Shown piece by piece: positions 26,201 to 37,517 of a DNA stretch of 41,665 nucleotides. Source of the DNA: Aeriscardovia aeriphila. GTDB taxonomy: Bacteria > Actinomycetota > Actinomycetes > Actinomycetales > Bifidobacteriaceae. Position numbers and translations under genes: made by a program. The notes under the pieces were generated by a model. It was not told the origin of the DNA, did not search any database, and was given only the letters and a program-made list of their open reading frames with translations. The DNA is taken from the NCBI GenBank assembly GCA_949290445.1, contig CASERW010000007.1, positions 1-41,665 on the forward strand, in the 5' to 3' direction. Every line of letters begins with the position of its first letter. Within the stretch, counting starts at the first letter, position 1.

Positions 26201-27647
26201 ACTGACCGGCGAGCAGCTGGCCCTTGAGGGAGTCTGCACCGTCCTCAACGCGCAGAGCATCCTGAACAGTCTTGCCGGAGGAGGAAGCGGCAACAGTCAG
26301 GGAAGAAGGAGCGCCACCCGGGTCGCCCAGCATGTCGGTAACGTCACCTTCGTTACCAGCGGCGATCACCGAGAGCACGCCGGAAGCAGCAAGATTATCA
26401 ACGGCCTCATTTTCAGGGTCGTCAATGGTGCCGAAAGTTCCGCCCAGGGACATGGAAACCAAGGAGATCTTGTCGGCGTCGCTTGCCTCGGTGTTGTGCT
26501 TAGCAACCCAGTCAAGAGCCTGCAAAGTCAGACCAGTGGAGCCGCCGTTGTCGCCGAACACCTTGAGCGCGTAAACACCAGCCTCAGGTGCGGAACCTGG
26601 GCCGATGCGCATGCTCGAAACCTCGCCGTTGGTCAGCTTGGTGTAGTCGCCACGGAAGGTGGTGCCATTGCCGTTGACGCCGAAGCCCAATGCGGTGCCG
26701 GCAACGTGAGTGCCATGGTGGCCGCCAGGGCCGTCGATCGGGTTCGGGTCAGGGGCTGCCTTGGTCACTGGCTTGCCGTCAGCGCCGGCAGAACCGTAAG
26801 CCGCACCTGCGAAGTCATAACCGCCCTTGTACTTGGTAGGGTCGAGGAGGCCCTTGAGGGCTGGGTTGGTCAGAGGGTCCTGATCCTGTGCCTGGTAGGC
26901 CGTTTCGTAAGCAGTAGCAGTGCCTGCGCCGCCGAAGTCAGCATGAGTGAAGTCGAAGCCGGTGTCGACGATGGCCACATTCACGCCCTTGCCCGTCTTG
27001 CCGGTTTGTGCCCAGGCCTTGACGGCGCGCGTGAGATTATCAGAATTCTTATTCGTTGGGCTCTCTGGGCCGCCGGCCACGCTCAGGCCTTGAGCATCAG
27101 GGTCGCCCACCACCGAGGCAGTGTGCTGTGGCAGCGGAACGACGCGAACAACCTGAGGGTTGCTGCTGGCGAGCTTGGTCAATGCCAGCGCATCTGCTTG
27201 AACCGCGAGGCCGGAAATGGCGTAGCTCGTGGTGTACTGCACTTGTGCGTTCGGGTCGAGCTTCTTCAAAGCTGCAGCAACCTGGTCAGCAGTGCGGCTG
27301 GCTTGTGCGGCCTGGCTCTTTGCTGCCTGGTTGGCGCTCTTTTCCTGTGCGGCCGATGGGTTCTGGTTGCCGTTGAGTTTCTCTACCTTTTGCTCAACAC
27401 CAGACTTCTTGGCAACTTGCACGAAGGCGAGGGTCGGGCCTTGCGCATTGCGAATCTTGGAGGAAACGTAGCCCTTTTGAGCGACGAGTTTCCTGAGCGC
27501 TTCCTGAGAACTGAGCTGACTGCTGGAGTTGGCCTTGGATGCAGATTCGGCAGCTGTAGCAGTTCCTGGAAGAGCAGCGAACATGGATGCGGCAGCGAGC
27601 AGCGCAATAGTTGCTGTTACTGGCCGCGAGTGTGGTCGTTGACTCAT
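23283..27647 (-). CDS. Cell-wall-anchored subtilisin-like protease (copy 2)
   Basis: A 1454-residue paralog of the protein at 18471, with the same architecture: signal peptide (1-33, MSQRPHSR start shared), propeptide region, S8 domain with Asp228 (AIVDTG), His311 (HGTHVAG), oxyanion Asn (AAGNEGD) and Ser665 (GTSMATP), PA-type insert, Fn3-like and beta-rich region, two FIVAR-like repeats, a QPSEPGK-rich wall segment and LGETG at 1414-1418. Catalytic and wall-anchoring parts are well conserved; the region after the beta-rich domain differs most, including loss of a second low-complexity Lys/Ala stretch. The start has a GAGGAG site. The two copies probably have overlapping but distinct substrates. 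Three GATTATCA elements lie inside. Confidence 0.93.
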   Translation of the reverse strand: MSQRPHSRPVTATIALLAAASMFAALPGTATAAESASKANSSSQLSSQEALRKLVAQKGYVSSKIRNAQGPTLAFVQVAKKSGVEQKVEKLNGNQNPSAAQEKSANQAAKSQAAQASRTADQVAAALKKLDPNAQVQYTTSYAISGLAVQADALALTKLASSNPQVVRVVPLPQHTASVVGDPDAQGLSVAGGPESPTNKNSDNLTRAVKAWAQTGKTGKGVNVAIVDTGFDFTHADFGGAGTATAYETAYQAQDQDPLTNPALKGLLDPTKYKGGYDFAGAAYGSAGADGKPVTKAAPDPNPIDGPGGHHGTHVAGTALGFGVNGNGTTFRGDYTKLTNGEVSSMRIGPGSAPEAGVYALKVFGDNGGSTGLTLQALDWVAKHNTEASDADKISLVSMSLGGTFGTIDDPENEAVDNLAASGVLSVIAAGNEGDVTDMLGDPGGAPSSLTVAASSSGKTVQDALRVEDGADSLKGQLLAGQYSINLRSDFDVTAEVARVTDPANLDGCSPYSDEDKARVTGKIAYVDWNDKDVKCGSGKRFNNAEAAGAVGILFASQSDIPEAGIGGNATLPGLQLVKSAAENPDFQKALDAGTLKVTLATSLKHAKDADYSAQFEDTVASFTSRGLHGSYDGTVKPDVAAPGVGIVSASAGSGNQFELMSGTSMATPLTSGIAALVREAHPDFTAEQVKAQIVNTADHNVLSEDRSKVEAPIRVGTGRVDALAAVNNQVQLTSADQGAVSVQFGVVQVPQGGTTLSKKVVVTNNSDVDRSYRAEYLARTETPGVSYTLSANQVSVPAHGSASLTVTFKADQAAMRHTKDSTMADQWLGVDREYVTDASGVVKLTPLSPAVGADPAAVGLRVAVTSAPRPVSETHADLLGLNGGDAKLKLSGHGVKQGEGKEAYDSQAYPMVLSKQDAANGHADNPYVQGHRSLASGDLRAIGYSSTAAQLEDPSQGLFSVGFVTDKAWQNLYGGAFISSVWLDVNSDGNPDYEMDVKTQNDDPQPKDLDSAEVVTTKFGTSEVVDTEKLDPRFMFDSNQMVMSTKLSALGFTKDSKNPEINFMVVTYSLYSSPILGYLNDLLGFDKDTTVNPYAPAMSFGPLSEQGKKAMEDAKAAAKDADKPAPAPSESSSKVASKKALKQREAKRAAIKAAAEADEPADAPAANAGQVSFDDQDGQTVPVHMGPQGSSKQTLTLHNLAQAPVRAEDVTTLDVDSVQPVDPQKLQDAVDQYSQLNKDEWTSTTYAELQKQLDAAKAVLADPNADQQAIDDAYQALVNAYNGLVARATGVSRDRLRAAVGAGNKLNPGDYTSQTADPFVAALKSAQDVLNNPDSTQEEVDGALEALLNAMDALEKKPAEKPGKDQKPGQPSEPGKPGQPSEPGKGSQPSEPGKGSKQAAKPQVVAQASRSRLGETGASANLVALGALVLLATGSALTLLRRKNHTSLESEEE
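23306..23804 (-). repeat. Identity blocks shared with the first subtilase
   Basis: The partner of 18494-18995. It also carries about 27-bp tandem units encoding PGQPSEPGK (about 23483-23545), a region prone to copy-number change. Confidence 0.85.
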
Positions 27648-28161
27648 ACTTCTCTCCTCAATATTTCAACTCTCCGCTGAAGCCGGTGCGATAGTGCAGA
27701 GCTCAAGCGGCGCGTGAGCCGCAGTGAGTAATCGCTCGCTTCAGTGAATTGTTTGAGAGTTTAGAGAGAATTCGCTAAGAATTTGCCCGGTTTGGGGTTC
27801 AGCTTTGCGTATAAATAAGGCGAACGCGCATCATTGCAACATTTTCACTTTCAGATTTTCAGGAAGATGTTACATGCACGAAAAATAACGTATCGAACCG
27901 GTTATCAGTCTGGCAAATAACCACTGGCGAAAGTGTTCAAAATACCGGCCAGCGCCTGCGCGCTCACAGTGCAGGTGAGTTCTTGCTCACTGCCAGCCCG
28001 TTGTTTCCTGATAATCTCAGGTCGACACGCCTAATAGAGGCATCAGCGGGGAACACGTGGGGGTAAAGTAAGGCGGAGCGATCACGCGAGGTGGCCTGCG
28101 CTAGGTGCCCTGAGTGTACCGAGTGCAAGAGCCTCCGTGCTCAACATCTACAGGAGGCGAA
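27648..28161. other. Intergenic region between subtilase copy 2 and atpB
   Basis: 514 nt carrying divergent promoters for the protease and the ATP synthase operon. No convincing gene is seen. It holds one GATTATCA element on the minus strand (28009-28016), a near-match GGTTATCAG (27900-27908), and an AACCGGTT palindrome (27896-27903). No atpI is present before atpB. Confidence 0.55.
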
Positions 28162-29055
28162 ATGGTTTCATTCGTTGGCTTGACGACGGCTAGCGGCCTG
28201 ATGCACCTTGCATCGGCAAAGCAGCCAGATTACCCGACGATCGAGGACTTCCTCCCCAAGCCAGCCCTATTCGCTGGCACACCGTTCGCGATTAACCGCA
28301 TCATCTTGATCCGTATCATCCTCACCGTCGTTATTCTGGTGGTTCTGGGCCTTACGGCAAGCCATGCGAAGCTCATTCCTAGCAGATGGCAGTCCGTTGT
28401 TGAATATGGTCTCGATTTCGTCCGCGAAAGCATTGTTTACGACGTGATCGGCAAGGAGAAGGGTAAGCGTTACGTTTCGACGATTACCACCATCTTCTTC
28501 TCCATCTTCATCTTCAACTTGGGCGCCGTCATCCCGTTTGCGAATATGGCTGCAACCGCGACGATCTGCGCACCTCTTGTTTTTGCCTTGTGGTCTGTAT
28601 ATAACTACTGGGCAGCTGGAATTAGGGCTCATGGATTGGGTGGCTTCTTGCGCGAGGAACTCTTCCCTGCCGGAATCCCCTGGCCAATCTACATCCTGCT
28701 GGCTCCGATCAATTTGATCGAGATCACGCTGATTCGCCCGTTCTCCCTGACAGTTCGACTCTTCGCCAACATGCTCTCTGGCCACTTGCTGGTCGGCATG
28801 TGCTTGGCGGCGACTCAGTTCTTCTTCATCGAGACCAATACCAAGATCTTTGCACCATTCGGTGTGCTGACCCTGGCAGGCGGTATGTTCATGACCTGCT
28901 TCGAAATCTTCGTTGCCGGCCTGCAGGCGTACATCTTCTCCATTCTCACGGCAAGCTACATTTCGATGAGCTTGGGTGAGGAAGAGGAAGAAGAGGATAA
29001 GAAAGTTTCTCAGGCCGCTCAGCCTGCTGCTCAACTGGCAGCTGTTAGCGCTTGA
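28162..29055 (+). CDS. atpB: ATP synthase F0 subunit a
   Basis: The membrane subunit a of the F1F0 ATP synthase (297 residues), which with the c-ring forms the proton path. Several hydrophobic helices are visible, and the essential Arg lies in SLTVRLFANMLSGHLL. A C-terminal Glu-run (GEEEEEEDKK) is unusual and hydrophilic. The start is set at ATG 28162 behind AGGAGG; an in-frame ATG at 28114 adds 16 residues without a site. It is the first gene of atpBEFHAGDC. The stop codon is directly followed by a GATTATCA element (29056-29063). In anaerobic bifidobacteria this enzyme mainly expels protons at the cost of ATP. Confidence 0.96.
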   Translation: MVSFVGLTTASGLMHLASAKQPDYPTIEDFLPKPALFAGTPFAINRIILIRIILTVVILVVLGLTASHAKLIPSRWQSVVEYGLDFVRESIVYDVIGKEKGKRYVSTITTIFFSIFIFNLGAVIPFANMAATATICAPLVFALWSVYNYWAAGIRAHGLGGFLREELFPAGIPWPIYILLAPINLIEITLIRPFSLTVRLFANMLSGHLLVGMCLAATQFFFIETNTKIFAPFGVLTLAGGMFMTCFEIFVAGLQAYIFSILTASYISMSLGEEEEEEDKKVSQAAQPAAQLAAVSA

Positions 29056-29072
29056 GATTATCAGTACAACTT

Positions 29073-29159
29073 TTTCCGGCATGGCCGGAAAGGCCGGTTT
29101 CACCGGCACCGAAAAAATTTTCCGGCACTGTGCCGGGCGAGGAGCAAAGCTCCTCTTTT
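29073..29159 (+). promoter_or_regulatory. Hairpin cluster between atpB and atpE
   Basis: Four hairpins lie in 87 nt: TTCCGGC/GCCGGAA (29074-29090), GCCGG/CCGGC (29093-29107), CCGGC/GCCGG (29122-29136) and GAGGAGC-AAA-GCTCCTC followed by TTTT (29139-29159). The last looks like an intrinsic terminator and ends six bases before the atpE ribosome-binding site. They may adjust the high c-subunit output through attenuation, RNA processing or mRNA stability. Confidence 0.75.
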
Positions 29160-29163
29160 GTGA

Positions 29164-29403
<240 letters not shown>

Positions 29404-29463
29404 TTTGCCCTCAGGGTTTATTACGAAAACGACGAACAATAACGAACGCTAAAGGAGGATGCT

Positions 29464-30018
29464 GTGCTGACACAAGCTGCGTCCGGAATTGACTTGTTCC
29501 TTCCGGAAACATATGACATTGTCTGGTCGCTGGTCATCCTCGCCATCCTGATCTTCTTCTTCGCCAAGTTCTTCATGCCGAAGATGAACAAGGTTCTCGA
29601 CGAGAGGGCCCAGCGCATCCAGGGTCGTATGGACCAGGCAGAACAGGTGCAGAAGGAAGCTGAAGAGCTCAAGAGCGAATACGAGCAGCGCTTGGCCAAC
29701 GCCAAGAGCGAAGCTTCTCATATTCGTGAAGACGCTCGCGCTGAGGCATCCCACATTCGTGAAGATGCTCGTTCCAAGGCTGACTCTGCTGCAAAGCAGA
29801 TGGCTGCCAATGCTCAGAAGGCTGTGGAAGCTCAAAAGCTTCAGGCTATGAACGCTTTGCGTGATGAGCTTGGCCAGATGGCAACCGACCTTGCTTCCAA
29901 GATCGTTGCTCAGCATTTGGAAAATGATCAGGCCCAGTCCGACATGATCGATTCCCTCTTGGATTCGATGGAAAAGGACCAGGATTCGGCGCAAACCAGC
30001 ACGAAGAATAACCAGTGA
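29464..30018 (+). CDS. atpF: ATP synthase F0 subunit b
   Basis: The peripheral-stalk subunit linking F0 to F1 (184 residues). It has one N-terminal membrane helix (about 20-37, IVWSLVILAILIFFFAKFF) and a long charged coiled coil. Two near-identical SHIREDARA/SHIREDARS units lie next to each other in the coil. The start is GTG at 29464, five bases after AAAGGAGG; the ATG at 29459 is out of frame. Confidence 0.96.
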   Translation: MLTQAASGIDLFLPETYDIVWSLVILAILIFFFAKFFMPKMNKVLDERAQRIQGRMDQAEQVQKEAEELKSEYEQRLANAKSEASHIREDARAEASHIREDARSKADSAAKQMAANAQKAVEAQKLQAMNALRDELGQMATDLASKIVAQHLENDQAQSDMIDSLLDSMEKDQDSAQTSTKNNQ

Positions 30019-30048
30019 CGTTAACGAGCTTCAAGGAAAGGAGCAGAC

Positions 30049-30879
30049 ATGCGCGGTGAAACCTCGCAATTGTCCGATCGCCTGGCAAGGGATCACTTTG
30101 CAGCTTCCCTGGAACAGCTCGGTGACGGCTCACTGAAGGTGGGCACTGAACTGTTTGAACTCTGCTCGCTTCTGGACAACAATCCAGCACTGGAAGATAA
30201 GCTCACCGACCCCTCTCGCTCGGATGATGAGCGCGCGGGTTTGGCTCGTCGCATTTTGAACGAAGCCCATGCCCACCCGCTGACCTGCGAGATCGTCGAT
30301 GACCTCGTCAGAAGACCATGGAGTCGATTCTCTGATATTGCTAACGCAGTAGAAGACTTTGGAGTTGACGCCATGATGTATGCCGCTGACGCTCGTGGAA
30401 CAACCAAGATCATTGCTCTTGAGCTGGCTTGGTTGCGCAGCTCGATTTTGAACCTTCCTCAGGTCAGAGCCAATTTGTCCGACCAGACGGTGGATTCGAG
30501 CGTGCGTGTGAAGTTCTACGACACGATCTTTGGCAACTCTGGTCTGCATGAAATCTCTGACATGCTCGCCAGGCACGCCACCCAAGACCTGCGCAACCGC
30601 CGTTATGCGGATACTCTCTCCTGGATGATCGTGAAATTGGGTCATCATTTGCGTGAGCGTGTGGTCTCGGTTACTTCTGCTGTGGCTTTGAGTGAAGAGC
30701 AGATTGCCAGGATTAAGAGGATCTATGCGGCGAAGTTGAACCACAAGGTCCATGTGAACGTCATCGTTGATCCGAAAGTCATTGGCGGCTTGAGAATTCG
30801 TTCCGGCCGTGAAGTGACGGATACCACCGTGGCAGGTCAGTTGAATAACCTGCGCGCGAGCTTTGGAGTCAAGGCTTGA
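30049..30879 (+). CDS. atpH: ATP synthase F1 subunit delta
   Basis: Connects the peripheral stalk to the alpha3beta3 head (276 residues, longer than the roughly 180 residues of proteobacteria, as is usual in actinobacteria). The C-terminal part (VVSVTSAVALSEEQIARIKRIY and VIGGLRIRSGREVTDTTV) is the conserved OSCP/delta region; the N-terminal half holds the helical domain. ATG 30049 follows AAAGGAG. A GATTATCA element on the minus strand (30890-30897) lies between atpH and atpA. Confidence 0.95.
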   Translation: MRGETSQLSDRLARDHFAASLEQLGDGSLKVGTELFELCSLLDNNPALEDKLTDPSRSDDERAGLARRILNEAHAHPLTCEIVDDLVRRPWSRFSDIANAVEDFGVDAMMYAADARGTTKIIALELAWLRSSILNLPQVRANLSDQTVDSSVRVKFYDTIFGNSGLHEISDMLARHATQDLRNRRYADTLSWMIVKLGHHLRERVVSVTSAVALSEEQIARIKRIYAAKLNHKVHVNVIVDPKVIGGLRIRSGREVTDTTVAGQLNNLRASFGVKA

Positions 30880-30949
30880 TGAGCCTGACTGATAATCCTG
30901 AGAAATGGATGAGCTCAAACGGTGAAACTAACGCGAAAAGGAGTGATAC

Positions 30950-32623
<1,674 letters not shown>

Positions 32624-32626
32624 TCC

Positions 32627-35072
<2,446 letters not shown>

Positions 35073-35073
<1 letters not shown>

Positions 35074-35396
35074 TGGCAGACGATTCCGTGAAGGCCTCGC
35101 GCAAGCAGTTTGACTTGAACCTCGTGGCTAGTGATCACCCGGTGTTCACGAGCCCGGCGAAGTTCGTTGTCATTCCTGATGTCGCTGGTTCGATGGGCTT
35201 TTTGCCAGGGCATGAGCCTGTGCTGACCATTTTGAGAAAGGGCCGCGTGCGGATTGTCGATGCTGAGGGTAACCGTCACTTCTTCGACGTCGATGGTGGT
35301 TTTGCTTCTTTCGACGAGAACAAGCTGACTGTTGCCGTTCCGCATTGCTCTGAGGAGCTGCATGCCGCTCACACTTCTGCTGGCGAGCAAGCTTGA
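35073..35396 (+). CDS. atpC: ATP synthase F1 subunit epsilon
   Basis: The regulatory subunit binding gamma and the c-ring (107 residues). The beta-sandwich portion is visible (FVVIPDVAGSMGFLPGHEPVLT). It is short, lacking most of the C-terminal inhibitory helices, as in many actinobacteria. Start: ATG at 35073 overlaps the atpD stop by one base (TGATG); a GTG at 35070 is an alternative. It is the last gene of the operon. Confidence 0.92.
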
Positions 35397-35493
35397 GTAG
35401 AGGCCGCTACCGGTACCTCTCGCTGGGCGGCCTCGCGGGCCGTTTAGCTTCTCGTGCGGGCCGTTTGGCCTGAGTTTGTGGCACTTGAGCCAG

Positions 35494-35526
35494 TTTTTAG
35501 CCTCTCTCTTCGGGGAGAGGCTTTTT
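35494..35526. terminator. Terminator after the ATP synthase operon
   Basis: AGCCTCTCTC and GGGAGAGGCT (35499-35508 with 35513-35522) form a 10-bp stem closed by a TTCG tetraloop, flanked by TTTTT on both sides. A GATTATCA element follows at 35536. Confidence 0.92.
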
Positions 35527-35591
35527 AGTGCTCAAGATTATCAGTGCAGTTCATCGGCTCCTTTTGGCGTGTGCATATTCGCTGGCCTCGC

Positions 35592-35597
35592 TAGCCT
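35592..35597 (+). promoter_or_regulatory. Candidate -10 box of nucS
   Basis: TAGCCT ends 7 nt before the ATG at 35605 and no Shine-Dalgarno sequence is present, suggesting a leaderless nucS transcript. Confidence 0.5.
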
Positions 35598-35604
35598 AGA
35601 GTGC

Positions 35605-36336
35605 ATGCGCATCATTGTTGGAGTTTGCGAAGCTGAATACACGGGCCGCCTCAACGCAACCCTGCCGAGGGCGAAGCGAGTGCTGATGATCAAAGCCGAC
35701 CAATCAGTGCTGATCTTTTCCGAGCTGGGCTCGTATAAACCGCTGAACTGGATGGCAGCTCCGTGCACGATCCACGAAGTGACAGCCGACAACAATGACG
35801 ACGAGGACTCGGTGACTCGTGACGACAATAACTCGGAGAGTGCCGAACCGATCGTGACTTTGCGCGTACAGGCAGCCAAAAGCGACGACCAGCTGGTGAT
35901 TCGCCTCTTTAGCAAGGAAAGCGACCAGACTTTCGACCTCGGTCAGGACCCTGGCCTCGTCAAGGACGGTGTGGAAGCGCATCTGCAAAAGCTTTTGGCC
36001 GAGCAGATTGAGCGCATTGGTGAAGGCGCGACTCTGGTGAGGCGCGAATACCCGACGCCGATTGGGCCGGTCGATATTATGGCGAAAAATGCGCAAGGCG
36101 AGAATGTGGCTATTGAAATTAAGCGCCACGGCGGCATTGATGGTGTCGAGCAACTGACGCGCTATGTGACGATGCTGAACAAGGATCCGCTGCTAGCGCC
36201 GGTGCATGGCATGTTCGCGGCGCAGACGATCACCCCGCAGGCGCAGACTTTGGCGCAATCTCGCGGGTTTGCGACCTTGATTTTGCCGTATGACGAGATG
36301 AAGGAGCAGCCAGATTCCGCTCTTACGCTGTTCTGA
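35605..36336 (+). CDS. nucS: Mismatch-specific endonuclease NucS/EndoMS
   Basis: An endonuclease of the non-canonical actinobacterial mismatch repair pathway that replaces MutS/MutL: it cuts both strands at mismatches together with the beta clamp. 243 residues, normal length. The N-terminal beta-domain starts MRIIVGVCEAEYTGRL, and the C-terminal PD-(D/E)xK nuclease core is IGPVDIMAKN...ENVAIEIKRHGG, giving the acidic residues and Lys. The C-terminus has LILPYDEM. The frame is open further upstream to 35476, but ATG 35605 with a TAGCCT box is the family start. Its position after the ATP synthase operon matches mycobacteria. mutS/mutL are not in the window. Confidence 0.95.
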   Translation: MRIIVGVCEAEYTGRLNATLPRAKRVLMIKADQSVLIFSELGSYKPLNWMAAPCTIHEVTADNNDDEDSVTRDDNNSESAEPIVTLRVQAAKSDDQLVIRLFSKESDQTFDLGQDPGLVKDGVEAHLQKLLAEQIERIGEGATLVRREYPTPIGPVDIMAKNAQGENVAIEIKRHGGIDGVEQLTRYVTMLNKDPLLAPVHGMFAAQTITPQAQTLAQSRGFATLILPYDEMKEQPDSALTLF

Positions 36337-36371
36337 GGTGAGGCGCTGGCTAAAGCCACACTTGTGCGCAT

Positions 36372-36397
36372 AAAAAAGCGGCCCCCGAAGGAGCCGC
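36372..36397 (-). terminator. Terminator of the FKBP gene
   Basis: GCGGC (36378-36382) and GCCGC (36393-36397) form a stem with one mismatch farther in. On the minus strand it is followed by TTTTTT. It separates the convergent nucS and FKBP genes. Confidence 0.8.
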
Positions 36398-36480
36398 CAC
36401 AATTTTCAGTTGCGATGAAGCGCGGTGATAATCTCAAGCGATGCCGAAGGCTTGAACTTTGCCGCTACTGCGCGCAGCTG

Positions 36481-37431
36481 TCAGTTCGCCGAGAGAATGT
36501 CGACGACGAAGACGAGCGTCGAGTTGGCCGGGATCTTGCCGGAAGCCTGGTCGCCGTAGCCCAAAGACGGTGGAACGACGAGCAAAACCTGCGAGCCGAC
36601 AGTCTGGCCAGCCAAGCCCTGAGACCACCCCTTCACCACCTGGTCGAGGGAGAACTCAGCGCTTTGGCCGCGAGTCCAGGACGAATCGAATACCTTACCG
36701 TTGAGCAGCCAGCCGGTGTAGTTGACGGAGACTACAGCATGCTGAGAAACCTTCGCGCCCTTGCCCTTGATGAGCGGCTGAACGACGAGCTTGTCGGAAC
36801 CCTTGTAGCCGTTCATATCGATGCTTGGCATGCCGTCCTTGGCGAGCGTCACCTTTGGCAGGTCGGCTGGAATGTCGCTCACCTTGTCGCCCTCGGCGCG
36901 AGTGAGGTCCTTCTCGGCGGAAATCAGCTTCATGACGGAAATGTAAGCGTCATCAGAGTTGGCCGAGCTGGTCTGCGAGCCGGAGGAGGAGCCTGGGATT
37001 CCCATGGCCCACATGTCGCCGAGCTTGGCGCTGAGGAACAGCTTGCGGTACTCACTGCTAATCTGCTTGGAAACTTTAACCGTGCAGTCGAGCTTCTTGG
37101 TGGAGAAAGTCTCAGAAACGGCCTTGCCGGTACGCGCGTTCACCACGTCGGAGTAGAAGCAGAGGCGCTGGCCATCCTTGACGGCGGCACCCTTACCCTG
37201 CTCGAGGGTTGCGATGGAATTTTGCGAGATTTTCAGTGGCTTCTTAAACTCCAGCTGTGGCACGCCCTTCTTGTCGTAGCCCTTCAGCTTCACGCCTTCG
37301 AGCAGCGGAATGCCGGAAGCCTTGGCAGCAGCAGCGGCTGGGTTATCGTTGCCGCAGCCGATCATGGCGATGCTCATGCCCAAGGCGAGTACGCCGGCGG
37401 CGATACGAGTGATGACATTACGTGATTTCAT
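36481..37431 (-). CDS. FKBP-type peptidyl-prolyl isomerase lipoprotein
   Basis: A 316-residue exported lipoprotein that should speed cis-trans isomerisation at proline in proteins folding outside the membrane. The N-terminus has a basic start, hydrophobic core and lipobox AMIGC (Cys near residue 26). The C-terminal FKBP domain (about 215-316) is intact: VVSVNYTGWLLNGKVFDSSW, FSLDQVVKGWSQGLAGQ, and the PPSLGYGD and LVFVVDI ends. The middle (about 40-160) may be a degenerate second isomerase-like domain. TAGGCT lies 7 nt before the ATG, suggesting leaderless expression. Clients may include the nearby exported proteins, which is inference. Confidence 0.93.
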   Translation of the reverse strand: MKSRNVITRIAAGVLALGMSIAMIGCGNDNPAAAAAKASGIPLLEGVKLKGYDKKGVPQLEFKKPLKISQNSIATLEQGKGAAVKDGQRLCFYSDVVNARTGKAVSETFSTKKLDCTVKVSKQISSEYRKLFLSAKLGDMWAMGIPGSSSGSQTSSANSDDAYISVMKLISAEKDLTRAEGDKVSDIPADLPKVTLAKDGMPSIDMNGYKGSDKLVVQPLIKGKGAKVSQHAVVSVNYTGWLLNGKVFDSSWTRGQSAEFSLDQVVKGWSQGLAGQTVGSQVLLVVPPSLGYGDQASGKIPANSTLVFVVDILSAN

Positions 37432-37438
37432 GTTTTTA

Positions 37439-37444
37439 AGCCTA
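37439..37444 (-). promoter_or_regulatory. Candidate -10 box of the FKBP gene
   Basis: Minus-strand TAGGCT ends 7 nt before the FKBP ATG. No ribosome-binding site lies between. Confidence 0.5.
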
Positions 37445-37504
37445 CTCGTAGGTGTAGCGCAGCAGCTTTTTCTCAGATTATCAACGCCTTTACTCGCTTC
37501 TCGG

Positions 37505-37510
37505 TAGGAT
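37505..37510 (+). promoter_or_regulatory. Candidate -10 box of the gene at 37518
   Basis: TAGGAT ends 7 nt before ATG 37518. The AAGG between could be a weak ribosome-binding site, so this case is less clear than the others. Confidence 0.4.
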
Positions 37511-37517
37511 AGAAGGT

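Noticed and set aside
28114..28161. Upstream start for atpB
   Set aside because: The added residues do not resemble subunit a, and AGGAGG sits directly before ATG 28162.
35476..35604. N-terminal extension of nucS
   Set aside because: It would be translated through the operon terminator and the motif copy at 35536; the family starts at MRIIVG and a -10 box lies before ATG 35605.
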